A stretch of 9,859 nt of DNA from Leptospira soteropolitanensis (lineage in GTDB: Bacteria > Spirochaetota > Leptospiria > Leptospirales > Leptospiraceae): the NCBI RefSeq assembly GCF_026151655.1, contig NZ_JAMQPN010000016.1:1-9859 (forward strand), given 5' to 3'. The notes under the pieces are model-generated. The model searched no databases. It worked only from the letters and a program-made list of their open reading frames with translations, and was not told the DNA's origin. Numbering within the stretch: the stretch's first letter is position 1; each line of letters begins with the position of its first letter. Of this stretch, positions 1-6,492 are shown one piece after another. Position numbers and translations under genes: made by a program.

Positions 1-93
1 ACCTAAGTGCCAAGCATTCTCAAGGGCAAGTGGTGACTCTTTTGGGTTAGTGAAAACCTACCCTTTTTTCCTATCTTCCTCCATCCAGGATAT

Positions 94-127
94 ATAAAAA
101 AACCCCGCTTGATTAAGAGCGAGGTTT
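94..127 (-). terminator. Rho-independent terminator of the 16S rRNA trailer
   Basis: The arms at 100-109 and 118-127 form a 10-bp stem around an 8-base loop. Read on the minus strand, the one imperfect pair is a G-U wobble and the stem is followed by a run of U, so the functional direction is minus. On the plus strand the same position is a C-A mismatch. It lies about 107 bases beyond the 16S 3' end and would have ended that transcript. Confidence 0.75.
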
Positions 128-343
<216 letters not shown>

Positions 344-374
344 TTAAATCACCCCAACTAACAGCTAATTTCTC

Positions 375-396
375 TTTTTGGGCGATCCCCCAAAAA
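375..396. repeat. 8-bp inverted repeat (hairpin)
   Basis: TTTTTGGG at 375-382 is perfectly complementary to CCCAAAAA at 389-396, with the six-base loop CGATCC. It sits between the 16S remnant and the open frame of the IS91-type transposase. No U-run follows on either strand, so it is not a typical terminator. IS91-family termini often carry hairpins, so this could belong to the element end, but no boundary can be fixed. Confidence 0.4.
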
Positions 397-428
397 TTCG
401 AATAGAAAATAAAGTGGTTATTTGAACA

Positions 429-472
429 TTTCTGAAAGAAGCTCACCGAAGATAAACGGAACTTTTCAGAAA
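429..472. repeat. 9-bp inverted repeat upstream of the transposase
   Basis: TTTCTGAAA at 429-437 and TTTCAGAAA at 464-472 are exact reverse complements separated by 26 bases. A GAAC tetranucleotide lies next to each arm (424-427 and 459-462); GAAC is one of the target tetranucleotides reported for IS91. Its position is compatible with a transposon end or an operator; function unknown. Confidence 0.3.
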
Positions 473-708
473 GAAATTTAAATGCAGTTTTTCTTTCTTT
501 TTTTTGGAAATTACTCTTCTTTTGCACCTTCCTCCTCAGAGAGCCATTCTTCTCTCCGAGGTTACCAATTTTTATATCTGCCAAATCAGGCAATCGAACG
601 TATACGCCTGCCCTTACCCGCGAATCGGAATACAAATCTCTCTGGAAAAGTTATTATGATACATTTATTTCCAATTATGAGGAAAAATTCGAAACTAAAT
701 TCGGAAAG

Positions 709-1824
709 ATGCCAATCTGGAAAAAGGCAGAAGCTGAAAAACTTCTCAACTGCGGTAAATTCAATCGCGGCTTTATTTGGAATGAATGCCATGATTGCAA
801 AATTGTACTTGCTGTTCCCTTCTCTTGCAAAAGTAGACTTTGTCTCTCCTGTTATCGCAAAAAATTATTTGGTTGGTCTATCCACCTTTCCAGAATTCTT
901 AGTGCCGAACTTCCCCATTACCACATTGTCTTTACCTTACCCAGAAGACTGAATGAACTTTTATTTCAAAGACTTGTCAATCCTAGGTTTCTAAATGGCC
1001 TTGCAGCAAAGACATACACAAAACGACTCCGAGCGATTAGCAAGGCAGATAAAAATTTCAAACCAGGAATTCTAAGTACACTTCACGAAGCTGGCAATCA
1101 TTTAAACTTCAATCCTCATATTCATGCGATCGCTACGAGAGACCTAGTAAATACCACGTCCGATGAAATCAAAGAAATATTTTTCATGCCTTATAAAACC
1201 ATGCGCTTCGACTGGCATAGGACAGTTTGTAAATACTTACTTAAGAAAAAAATTCTAAGTAAGGAAGAATATATTTTTTTCATGAAAAGTTATCCACGAG
1301 GCTTCCATGTCTACTTTGAAAAAATCAACATAGCTGAAAGCGATTCCATTTATCGCATCGCTCAATACATAGCCTTTGGTCTTTTTCATAATAGCCAGAT
1401 TCAGAAAGTGGATACCAACAAACAAACTCTAACGTTTCGTTATAAGAGTAACGTCGAATCCATCACCAAAGAGAAGTCGTACCAAAGCCTAACGATGCCC
1501 ATCGATGAATTTCTTGCTCGCATGTTATTCTTTTTGCCCAATAAACATGAAAAATCAGTTCGCTATTATGGAATTTACGTGAGACCTTCGCGTAAGATCA
1601 AACTCCAATCCCAAGCTCAAAAATCCACCTGGGCAGAAGCCATCAAATCTTCGTTTGATGTAAAGGATCCTCTCGCCTGTCCCGTTTGCAAAAACGGAAT
1701 GATATCGAAAGTTATTTATTCTTTCCAAGCATCTAACAAAGAGAAAGAACTGAAAAAGAAATACGCCTTGATTGACGGGTATTTTTACCAAAAGCGATCT
1801 CGAGATCCACCAGACGCATTTTAG
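709..1824 (+). CDS. IS91-family (HUH) transposase, probably missing its native start
   Basis: This is a rolling-circle-type transposase. Residues 15-48 carry an IS91-type zinc-binding segment (C15, C27-x2-C30, C40, C45-x2-C48, with the FSCKSR context). HIVFTLPRRL at 72-81 and NPHIH at 135-139 supply the HUH histidines. YPRGFHVYF (195-203) and DEFLARMLFFLP (266-277) match conserved IS91 blocks, and CPVC (324-327) is a C-terminal zinc motif. The tyrosines in the catalytic region are Y215 and Y220, not the YxxxY spacing I expect for IS91, so it may be a single-tyrosine (ISCR-like) or degenerate version. From the ATG it is 371 residues. The same frame is open back to 436, and residues from about 598 on (TYTPALTRESEY, then SLWKSYYDTFISNYEEKF) look like the family N-terminus, yet no ATG, GTG or TTG occurs there; only ATT 568 or ATA 574 sit near a GAGGT at 558-562. 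It may therefore be decayed. Confidence 0.85.
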   Translation: MPIWKKAEAEKLLNCGKFNRGFIWNECHDCKIVLAVPFSCKSRLCLSCYRKKLFGWSIHLSRILSAELPHYHIVFTLPRRLNELLFQRLVNPRFLNGLAAKTYTKRLRAISKADKNFKPGILSTLHEAGNHLNFNPHIHAIATRDLVNTTSDEIKEIFFMPYKTMRFDWHRTVCKYLLKKKILSKEEYIFFMKSYPRGFHVYFEKINIAESDSIYRIAQYIAFGLFHNSQIQKVDTNKQTLTFRYKSNVESITKEKSYQSLTMPIDEFLARMLFFLPNKHEKSVRYYGIYVRPSRKIKLQSQAQKSTWAEAIKSSFDVKDPLACPVCKNGMISKVIYSFQASNKEKELKKKYALIDGYFYQKRSRDPPDAF

Positions 1825-1870
1825 TGGGACATAGTTTTCCCGATCGCTTCGATCCAACGCTTACCCCAAA

Positions 1871-1903
1871 AGGCGGCCTAATCCATAGGCTTGGCCTCTT
1901 TTT
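1871..1903 (+). terminator. Probable Rho-independent terminator after the transposase
   Basis: AGGC...CCTA (1871-1880) folds onto TAGG...GCCT (1887-1896) as an interrupted stem with a short loop, followed by CTTTTT. It starts about 47 bases after the transposase stop codon and would isolate the repeat array from transposase read-through. The internal mismatch makes it moderate in strength. Confidence 0.5.
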
Positions 1904-1950
1904 GTCTCATCAAAAATTATGTCTCATTTTCTCGATTTTTTCGCGAAAAA
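1904..1950. repeat. Short direct repeats and a 14-bp palindrome at the array edge
   Basis: GTCTCAT occurs at 1904-1910 and again at 1921-1927. A perfect 14-bp palindrome, TTTTTCGCGAAAAA, covers 1937-1950 and overlaps the first two bases of repeat copy 1. No other copy of the repeat is preceded by this palindrome. It may be the right end of the IS91-type element, where a hairpin is expected at the replication origin end, or a terminator-like leftover. Confidence 0.35.
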
Positions 1951-2070
1951 TATAGTCGCCTTTAAGCAGACTTGATTCCCATAATTGACAATCTGTCCCG
2001 CATAACTGGAATTGTTTCTGGATATGGGGACTTGGTTGTGGAAAAACTCTTATCAAGTTCCTATGTGGTA
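1949..2070 (+). repeat. 122-bp cassette-boundary repeat, copy 1
   Basis: This is the first of six direct copies. The left edge is marked by AATATAGTCGCCTTTAAGC and the right edge by AGTTCCTATGTGGTA. It is identical over all 122 bases to copies 2, 3 and 4 and is followed immediately, with no spacer, by copy 2. Internal complementarity includes CTTGAT with ATCAAG near the two ends, and CCCATA with TATGGG plus ACAAT with ATTGT inside, so a single strand could fold into an imperfect bulged hairpin. I do not recognise the family. Confidence 0.95.
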
Positions 2071-2192
2071 AATATAGTCGCCTTTAAGCAGACTTGATTC
2101 CCATAATTGACAATCTGTCCCGCATAACTGGAATTGTTTCTGGATATGGGGACTTGGTTGTGGAAAAACTCTTATCAAGTTCCTATGTGGTA
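2071..2192 (+). repeat. 122-bp cassette-boundary repeat, copy 2
   Basis: Identical to copy 1 and directly abutting it. Its right edge lies only 17 bases from the start codon of the metallo-beta-lactamase, so any promoter for that gene must lie in the repeat or further upstream. TAAAAT at the junction (2191-2196) resembles a -10 box, but no convincing -35 is at the right distance. Confidence 0.95.
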
Positions 2193-2200
2193 AAATACTT

Positions 2201-2204
2201 GGAG
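2201..2204 (+). promoter_or_regulatory. Ribosome binding site of the metallo-beta-lactamase gene
   Basis: GGAG ends five bases before the ATG at 2210, which supports that start. It lies outside the repeat, so the gene brings its own ribosome binding site. Confidence 0.6.
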
Positions 2205-2209
2205 TCAAA

Positions 2210-3007
2210 ATGAAAGTAGTCGCATTCACATATATTTTATTAATGCCATTGTTTGGATTGGCCAGCTTAACACAAACACAAATTAACAAGGGTATGAGCG
2301 TTCAAGAAATTGGGCCAGACTCTTATCTGGTCCGTGAAACAACTTTTTCAGATCAAAATATTTTAGTTACAAAAATGAGCGATGGTTCCGTCGTCGTATC
2401 TTCAAGCCCCTATGATACGGTTGATACTCGTGAATTGATTCAGTGGATTAATGAAAAACTGAAACCAAAAAAAATCATTACTATCAATACTCATTTTCAT
2501 TCCGATGGAACTGGCGGCAATGAGGCATTTCATGAGGCTGGGGCAGAAATCTGGGCGAATGACATAACGGATAAGCTATATAGAGAAAATGCGGAAAAAG
2601 GAAAGGCCACAGAAATTAAGTATTTTGGAAACAAGCCTGATTTAAAAGCACGGATTGAGGCGAGGAAAGTCGTTTTTGCGGACCATCTTATAAAAGCTCA
2701 GACTGGAAAGATTTTTGATTTTAAGGGCGAAAAGGTAGTTCTTAAATATCCAGGCCCCGCCCATACCATAGACAACATGGTCGTATATTTTCCCAAGCGT
2801 AAAATTATCTATGGCACTTGTATGGTGCGAGCCGAGAATTCATTAGGGTATATTGGAGACTCGGACGTTCAGTCTTGGGCTAAATCAGTTCAGGCTATTC
2901 AAGATTTGGAGGCTAAGATTGTAATCCCCGGCCATGGGGATTATGGCGGCCCTGAACTGATCAAGCGGACTATTCAACTTGCTAAAGAGGCAGCAACCAA
3001 GAAATAG
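2210..3007 (+). CDS. Subclass-B1-like metallo-beta-lactamase, exported
   Basis: Predicted zinc hydrolase opening beta-lactam rings, acting in the periplasm. Residues 1-19 look like a signal peptide: one Lys, a hydrophobic core, and likely cleavage after LAS. All six B1 zinc ligands are visible: H95 and H97 (THFHSDGTGG, very close to the IMP-type motif) with H185 (GPAHTIDN) for Zn1, and D99, C204 (YGTCMVR) and H242 (IPGHGDYGG) for Zn2. SLGYIGDSDVQSW (211-223) aligns with the B1 stretch before the last helix. At 265 residues the length is normal. R207 stands where B1 enzymes usually have the substrate-binding Lys224, and Y214 where many have Asn233, so substrate range is uncertain. It is the only gene between two pairs of identical repeats, like a resistance cassette. 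Membership of the fold is secure; B1 assignment is by motif; activity is inferred. Another MBL-fold hydrolase is the alternative. Confidence 0.88.
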   Translation: MKVVAFTYILLMPLFGLASLTQTQINKGMSVQEIGPDSYLVRETTFSDQNILVTKMSDGSVVVSSSPYDTVDTRELIQWINEKLKPKKIITINTHFHSDGTGGNEAFHEAGAEIWANDITDKLYRENAEKGKATEIKYFGNKPDLKARIEARKVVFADHLIKAQTGKIFDFKGEKVVLKYPGPAHTIDNMVVYFPKRKIIYGTCMVRAENSLGYIGDSDVQSWAKSVQAIQDLEAKIVIPGHGDYGGPELIKRTIQLAKEAATKK

Positions 3008-3061
3008 CTATCCAAGATATTTGCGACCGTTAGCAGGCTGACCACAATAATTTAATAATAA

Positions 3062-3183
3062 AATATAGTCGCCTTTAAGCAGACTTGATTCCCATAATTG
3101 ACAATCTGTCCCGCATAACTGGAATTGTTTCTGGATATGGGGACTTGGTTGTGGAAAAACTCTTATCAAGTTCCTATGTGGTA
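3062..3183 (+). repeat. 122-bp cassette-boundary repeat, copy 3
   Basis: Identical to copies 1 and 2 over 122 bases. It starts 54 bases after the stop codon of the metallo-beta-lactamase gene and closes that block. No terminator is seen between the gene and the repeat. Confidence 0.95.
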
Positions 3184-3185
3184 AA

Positions 3186-3307
3186 AATATAGTCGCCTTT
3201 AAGCAGACTTGATTCCCATAATTGACAATCTGTCCCGCATAACTGGAATTGTTTCTGGATATGGGGACTTGGTTGTGGAAAAACTCTTATCAAGTTCCTA
3301 TGTGGTA
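3186..3307 (+). repeat. 122-bp cassette-boundary repeat, copy 4
   Basis: Identical to copies 1-3. Two extra A bases (3184-3185) separate it from copy 3. Its right edge marks an abrupt change to GC-rich sequence. One reading frame of the repeat stays open across the junction into the following fragment, giving a 67-residue hybrid frame from a TTG at 3209 to 3412. Confidence 0.95.
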
Positions 3308-3412
3308 AAGAAAGTTTCGGATCGCTTAGGCGCCGTCGACGCGCTCGGCCCCCAAGCAGTAAGAAACGAACTTGCGACCATTGGCAGCGAAATCACAGGA
3401 GGAATTTTCTGA
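3308..3412 (+). pseudogene. Orphan C-terminal fragment, possibly a polymorphic-toxin tail
   Basis: About 34 codons (VSDRLGAVDALGPQAVRNEL and on, ending SEITGGIF) run in frame out of repeat copy 4 and stop at 3410-3412, one base before the ATG of the immunity gene. There is no start codon of its own outside the repeat. The composition is GC-rich like the two genes that follow and unlike the repeat. Polymorphic toxin genes usually sit directly upstream of their immunity genes with this kind of tight junction, so the simplest reading is that only the last residues of a toxin survived. I do not recognise the sequence itself, and it could be the end of some unrelated protein. Confidence 0.45.
3397..3402 (+). 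promoter_or_regulatory. Ribosome binding site of the ankyrin/SUFU gene
   Basis: AGGAGG ends 11 bases before the ATG at 3414. It lies inside the end of the preceding fragment and favours this ATG over an in-frame TTG at 3372. Confidence 0.65.
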
Positions 3413-3413
3413 G

Positions 3414-4469
3414 ATGCATCCAGACGACAAGGTGCGCGCTGATTTTCATGCCGCGTTGGACACCGGCAATCTCGATGGCGTGAAAAAAATGACGCTTGAC
3501 TTTCCTGATTTAATTAAGCAGGGCTGGAATCTCGGGGGCGCCATCCAAAATCTGGTCTTTGCTGCTCAAAAAGGCAACCTTCCCCTGATGCAGTTGCTAG
3601 TCAAGCTTGGCTGTGACATCAATGCAGCAGACGAAAGGGCAGGTCATATCAGCCCGCTCTCTTCGGCAGCTTACTGGGGGCAAGAATCGATTGTTCGATG
3701 GTTGTTGGCTGAGGGAGTCAGCGTTGATGGTGTGTGCCATGCAGTGTCAACCCCGCTGATTGCCGCTGCAACTCGAGGTCATATCAAGATCATAGAAATA
3801 TTATTGGATCATGGTGCAGAGATAAATCGAGAGCACCTAAAGCTCCCTCAAACAGCTCTTGATTTTGCTGTCTTGTACAGCAACATGCACGCCACGCCCG
3901 GTGAGGCCGCATCACTGTTACGGAAGCGAGGCGGCATCAGACCTTACGGCGAGCGGCATCTTTGGCCATTGCCTTATGGCGCAGACCTGATCTCGGAAAT
4001 TGAGCAAGCTTTGACTGCGTGCGTCAACCCTTTGACAGTCCAAGAAACGGAATGGGGCGCCATAGCCAAAACACGCATACCCAAAAAATACGATGCCCAG
4101 TTGATTTTCACCGTCCCGCAGCAAAACGAAAAGTCCTCCTTTGCACTTTGCCTGCCGTCCGAGTGGCCATTGAATAAAGCGTCGCTGCAAGTGCAAACCT
4201 TCAACTGGCCAATCCAGTTGCTGGCAAAACATATGGAATCAACGGAAATTGAAGGGAACGAAACGAAGAGCCCATTTAAGTACTCGATCGCTGGAAAGGA
4301 TCGATGGTTTTTTCTGGCAAAACGAAATGGGATATCATCAATCAGCAATAAATATGAGATTTTCATGCTGATTCCCATTCAGGAAAAAAACCTGAAGAAA
4401 TTGACTGATCAAGTATGGGTAGATAAGCAGGTGGAAGGAAAGTGGTCCAATTTAACCATTGATCCGTGA
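3414..4469 (+). CDS. Ankyrin-repeat plus SUFU-like immunity protein
   Basis: A cytoplasmic protein of 351 residues. The N-terminal half has ankyrin units at about 44-72, 78-105 and 111-139 (each with the LLxxGxxxN/D-type helix end, such as EILLDHGAEIN) and a weaker one at 145-174. The second half, about 185-340, resembles bacterial Suppressor-of-fused (SUFU) domains: LCLPSEWPL at 245-253 and NWPIQLLAKHM at 264-274 are the telling blocks, with the YEIFMLIPI strand at 314-322. SUFU and ankyrin proteins are established immunity families in polymorphic-toxin loci, where they neutralise a cognate toxin. The next gene starts seven bases after this stop and is another immunity type, so the two look co-transcribed. 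A 60-base stretch near the start counts 60% G+C, well above the flanking genes, which points to transfer, perhaps from a proteobacterium. The toxin partner is not present; the SUFU assignment is by motif memory. Confidence 0.75.
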   Translation: MHPDDKVRADFHAALDTGNLDGVKKMTLDFPDLIKQGWNLGGAIQNLVFAAQKGNLPLMQLLVKLGCDINAADERAGHISPLSSAAYWGQESIVRWLLAEGVSVDGVCHAVSTPLIAAATRGHIKIIEILLDHGAEINREHLKLPQTALDFAVLYSNMHATPGEAASLLRKRGGIRPYGERHLWPLPYGADLISEIEQALTACVNPLTVQETEWGAIAKTRIPKKYDAQLIFTVPQQNEKSSFALCLPSEWPLNKASLQVQTFNWPIQLLAKHMESTEIEGNETKSPFKYSIAGKDRWFFLAKRNGISSISNKYEIFMLIPIQEKNLKKLTDQVWVDKQVEGKWSNLTIDP

Positions 4470-4475
4470 GATAAG

Positions 4476-4910
4476 GTGGAAGCAAACACGCCAACGTCCG
4501 CCGCCGAAAGCCGTCTTCTGGCTTTCATGGAAGATATGCACCAGTGGGAAACCTCTCTGATCGACGCTCAGAAATCCAGCGGAGGCACCTACTTCGATGC
4601 GAACAAGGATGCGCTGCGTGCCTCGCTGCAGGGGATCTACCAAACACACCTGACTCCCAAAGAGCGCAAAAACGGTCGCGTGGCAGCCCTCAACTCTGGG
4701 ACGCCATTGGCGTACAACCCTTCCGTCCAGAAAATCACGACGAGCGAAATCCTCACGCCCAACAAGAAGGTCGTGATTGAAACCGTGTACCCGACGTTCA
4801 TGGAGTTCCGGCGACGTTACACACTGGTGTTCAGCAATGACAGATGGCTGCTGGACAAACGAGAAGACTTCTCGCCTCTGAAGGGCAAATGGACGTCCGT
4901 CACTCTTTGA
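4476..4910 (+). CDS. NTF2-fold-type immunity protein
   Basis: A 144-residue cytoplasmic protein with a helical N-terminus (residues 10-57), then strand-rich sequence ending in RRYTLVFSNDRWLLDKRE (113-130) and KGKW (136-139). This closing pattern, a strand running into RW-L-D-K near the C-terminus, is typical of NTF2-fold immunity proteins. Translation most likely starts at GTG 4476, seven bases after the stop of the ankyrin/SUFU gene, suggesting coupling; no strong ribosome binding site is seen, and ATG 4527 is a weaker alternative. The gene shares the high G+C of its upstream neighbour (53% in one 60-base line counted) and is followed by a non-coding 130 bases before repeat copy 5. Family assignment rests on pattern and context. 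Another small NTF2-like protein is possible. Confidence 0.6.
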   Translation: MEANTPTSAAESRLLAFMEDMHQWETSLIDAQKSSGGTYFDANKDALRASLQGIYQTHLTPKERKNGRVAALNSGTPLAYNPSVQKITTSEILTPNKKVVIETVYPTFMEFRRRYTLVFSNDRWLLDKREDFSPLKGKWTSVTL

Positions 4911-5041
4911 CTGGACCGGAGCTAGAAGAATAAGCCCTCAAATGTTGAAACGCATCCCAGACGCAGAAAACGTAAGCGTCCGGTGAAGGCATCTTGAGAG
5001 TACCGGCCTGAGCCACGAGGATAGTGTCCACCAAGAAGAAA

Positions 5042-5162
5042 AATTTAGTCGCCTTTAAGCTCACTGGCTTCCTATAATGGGGAATCTGTCTCGAATATTA
5101 GGAATCGTTTCTGGATATGGGGACTTAGTATTGGAAAAACTCTTATGAAGTTCCTATGTGGT
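5042..5162 (+). repeat. Cassette-boundary repeat, diverged copy 5
   Basis: It is clearly homologous to copies 1-4 over its full length, with conserved AGTCGCCTTTAAGC at the left and AAAACTCTTAT, AAGTTCCTATGTGG at the right, but with many internal substitutions. TATAAT occurs at 5073-5078, where copies 1-4 have CATAAT, without a good -35 upstream. Its right end passes directly into MCP coding sequence. Confidence 0.9.
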
Positions 5163-6157
5163 CAACGGAAATTTCTCGGACAGTTGAGATCATCAGTAAA
5201 ATTAGTGAACAAGTAAATATGTTATCCCTAAATGCTTCGATTGAAGCTGCTAGAGCCGGTGATGCAGGTAGAGGTTTTGCTGTCGTAGCAGATGAAGTTT
5301 CAAAATTAGCAGAAAGGACTTCTGGTGCAGTTAAAAGTATCGATCAATTAATCAAAAAAAACCAAAAAGATGTTGAGTTAGGGAGAGAGAGAATCGATTC
5401 CACTACTTTTGAAATTCAATCGATCATTGGAACAATTGATATTATTTCGAGTCATATTGAAGATGTAAGGAATGCAATTGTATCTCAAAAGAACGTAGAA
5501 AGTAAACTTTTTGATTTAGCTCAATTTGTGAAAGAAAGATCGGAAGAAATTAAAAATGCAGTAAATGAACACAAAACAGCAACAAACGAGGTGATGGTGT
5601 CTGTATCTTCTATAAGTGAAATTTCGTTTAAAAATTCTGAACAAAGCGAATTTTTAGCAGATAACCTCAAACAATTTAGTGATACGACTGAAAAATTGAT
5701 TTCCATGGTAAATCTTTTTAAAACGAATGAGACGATATCACATCAGAATGATTTTGTAAGGGATTCTAAAACCCATCGTCTTGAATTTACTTCGGAGATA
5801 GGGGATATTTATTATGTACCCGATCATCATTTGATAGAGGTAGTTTGGAAACCGGATTATTCCGATGATGGATACAAAACGATTTTATTAAATGCTCTAG
5901 ATGTAATTGATAAATGGAAGGTATCTAAGTGGTTAGCTGACACAAGACAAATCGGATTGGTTTCAAAAACTGGTCAAGAATGGGTAAACATTGAATGGTT
6001 TCCTAAAGCAAGTAATTCTACACTTCGAAAAATGGCAGTTGTCGTACCCGAATCAGCACTTTCTGCAATTTCTATTGAAGATACCACATTAAAAACTGGC
6101 CTAGTGGAAATGAAGTCAGTGCCAAATATGGAAGCTGCTTGGAAATGGTTAACTTGA
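5156..6157 (+). CDS. 5'-truncated methyl-accepting chemotaxis protein with SpoIIAA-like C-terminus
   Basis: Residues 15-66 carry the hairpin tip of the MCP signalling domain ([20 protein letters not shown] is its hallmark), which contacts CheA and CheW. A coiled-coil stretch follows to about 190. Residues 213-333 form a separate domain with [21 protein letters not shown] and EWVNIEWFP, a pattern I associate with STAS/SpoIIAA-like domains at the end of some spirochaete and Bacteroidetes proteins. A normal MCP would have a sensor domain, membrane segments, HAMP and the first half of the coiled coil before residue 1; all are missing. MCP similarity starts within a few bases of the right edge of repeat copy 5, and the only ATG (5156) belongs to the repeat (CCTATGTGG) with no ribosome binding site. 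It is therefore probably a pseudogene, although the remaining 333 codons are intact. Codon and base use match the AT-rich background. Confidence 0.82.
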   Translation: MWSTEISRTVEIISKISEQVNMLSLNASIEAARAGDAGRGFAVVADEVSKLAERTSGAVKSIDQLIKKNQKDVELGRERIDSTTFEIQSIIGTIDIISSHIEDVRNAIVSQKNVESKLFDLAQFVKERSEEIKNAVNEHKTATNEVMVSVSSISEISFKNSEQSEFLADNLKQFSDTTEKLISMVNLFKTNETISHQNDFVRDSKTHRLEFTSEIGDIYYVPDHHLIEVVWKPDYSDDGYKTILLNALDVIDKWKVSKWLADTRQIGLVSKTGQEWVNIEWFPKASNSTLRKMAVVVPESALSAISIEDTTLKTGLVEMKSVPNMEAAWKWLT

Positions 6158-6204
6158 TTTAGATTAAAAATATCTGAATTTATCGAACGTAAAAAAACTT
6201 TAAA

Positions 6205-6216
6205 AAGATCGATCTT
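6205..6216. repeat. 12-bp perfect palindrome
   Basis: AAGATCGATCTT lies 48 bases after the MCP stop. It has no U-run, so it is not a terminator; it could be a binding site for a dimeric regulator or chance. Confidence 0.25.
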
Positions 6217-6263
6217 CAAAAGATACTTGGAGTAAATTTTTCATTAGGAGGGCATTGCCTTTG

Positions 6264-6419
6264 ATGCAACGAACATTGAGCCCTAACTTTCAATTAATTG
6301 AACAGACATCTGCTAACACTCAGGCAGGTTATTCAAGTCAATACACTTCTTTTTCCATTGGTCTCTCTTTCATATTGGGAAAAGATATTTCATTAGAAAT
6401 GACGACTAGTATTGGGTAG
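6264..6419 (+). CDS. Small frame of unknown function, possible gene remnant
   Basis: A 51-codon frame starting ATG 6264, with AGGAGG at 6246-6251 (12 bases upstream, long for a ribosome binding site) and open back to a stop at 6201. The end FSIGLSFILGKDISLEMT has alternating residues like an outer-membrane beta-strand, which would fit the C-terminal scrap of a membrane protein. No family is recognised. Immediately after it, another frame (6410-6517) and then 6493-6735 remain open in different phases, so all three may be pieces of one decayed gene. I cannot show that it is expressed. Confidence 0.25.
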   Translation: MQRTLSPNFQLIEQTSANTQAGYSSQYTSFSIGLSFILGKDISLEMTTSIG

Positions 6420-6492
6420 TCTGGGAAAATAATCCAGAATCGAGAAAATCTTGTTTAATTTATATGGAATCAATCTTTCCATTCATTGAATC

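Noticed and set aside
482..952. 156-codon plus-strand frame over the transposase start
   Set aside because: It is in another phase of the transposase frame; the translation is Phe- and Ser-rich low-quality sequence, and the zinc-finger coding lies in the 709 frame.
2053..2289. Minus-strand 78-codon frame across repeat copies 1 and 2
   Set aside because: It is a shadow of the repeats and of the start of the beta-lactamase gene, with no ribosome binding site or recognisable motif.
1949..3307. The repeats as integron attC sites
   Set aside because: On neither strand do the copies contain RYYYAAC and GTTRRRY core sites in the right places, and no integron integrase lies in the window. Kept only as an analogy.
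1949..3307. The direct repeats as a CRISPR array
   Set aside because: Units are 122 bp with zero or two bases between tandem copies, and gene-sized DNA elsewhere; there are no spacers and no cas genes.
3974..4378. Minus-strand 134-codon and 104-codon frames opposite the SUFU domain
   Set aside because: Shadows in a GC-rich gene where stops are rare; the plus-strand frame has domains, a ribosome binding site and a tight downstream neighbour.
5073..5078. TATAAT in repeat copies 5 and 6 as a repeat-borne promoter
   Set aside because: There is no -35-like hexamer 16-18 bases upstream and copies 1-4 have CATAAT; not enough to call.
6222..6232. ATACTTGGAGT shared with the leader of the beta-lactamase gene at 2195-2205
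   Set aside because: Eleven bases containing a ribosome-binding-type core recur by chance easily; there is no repeat sequence next to it.
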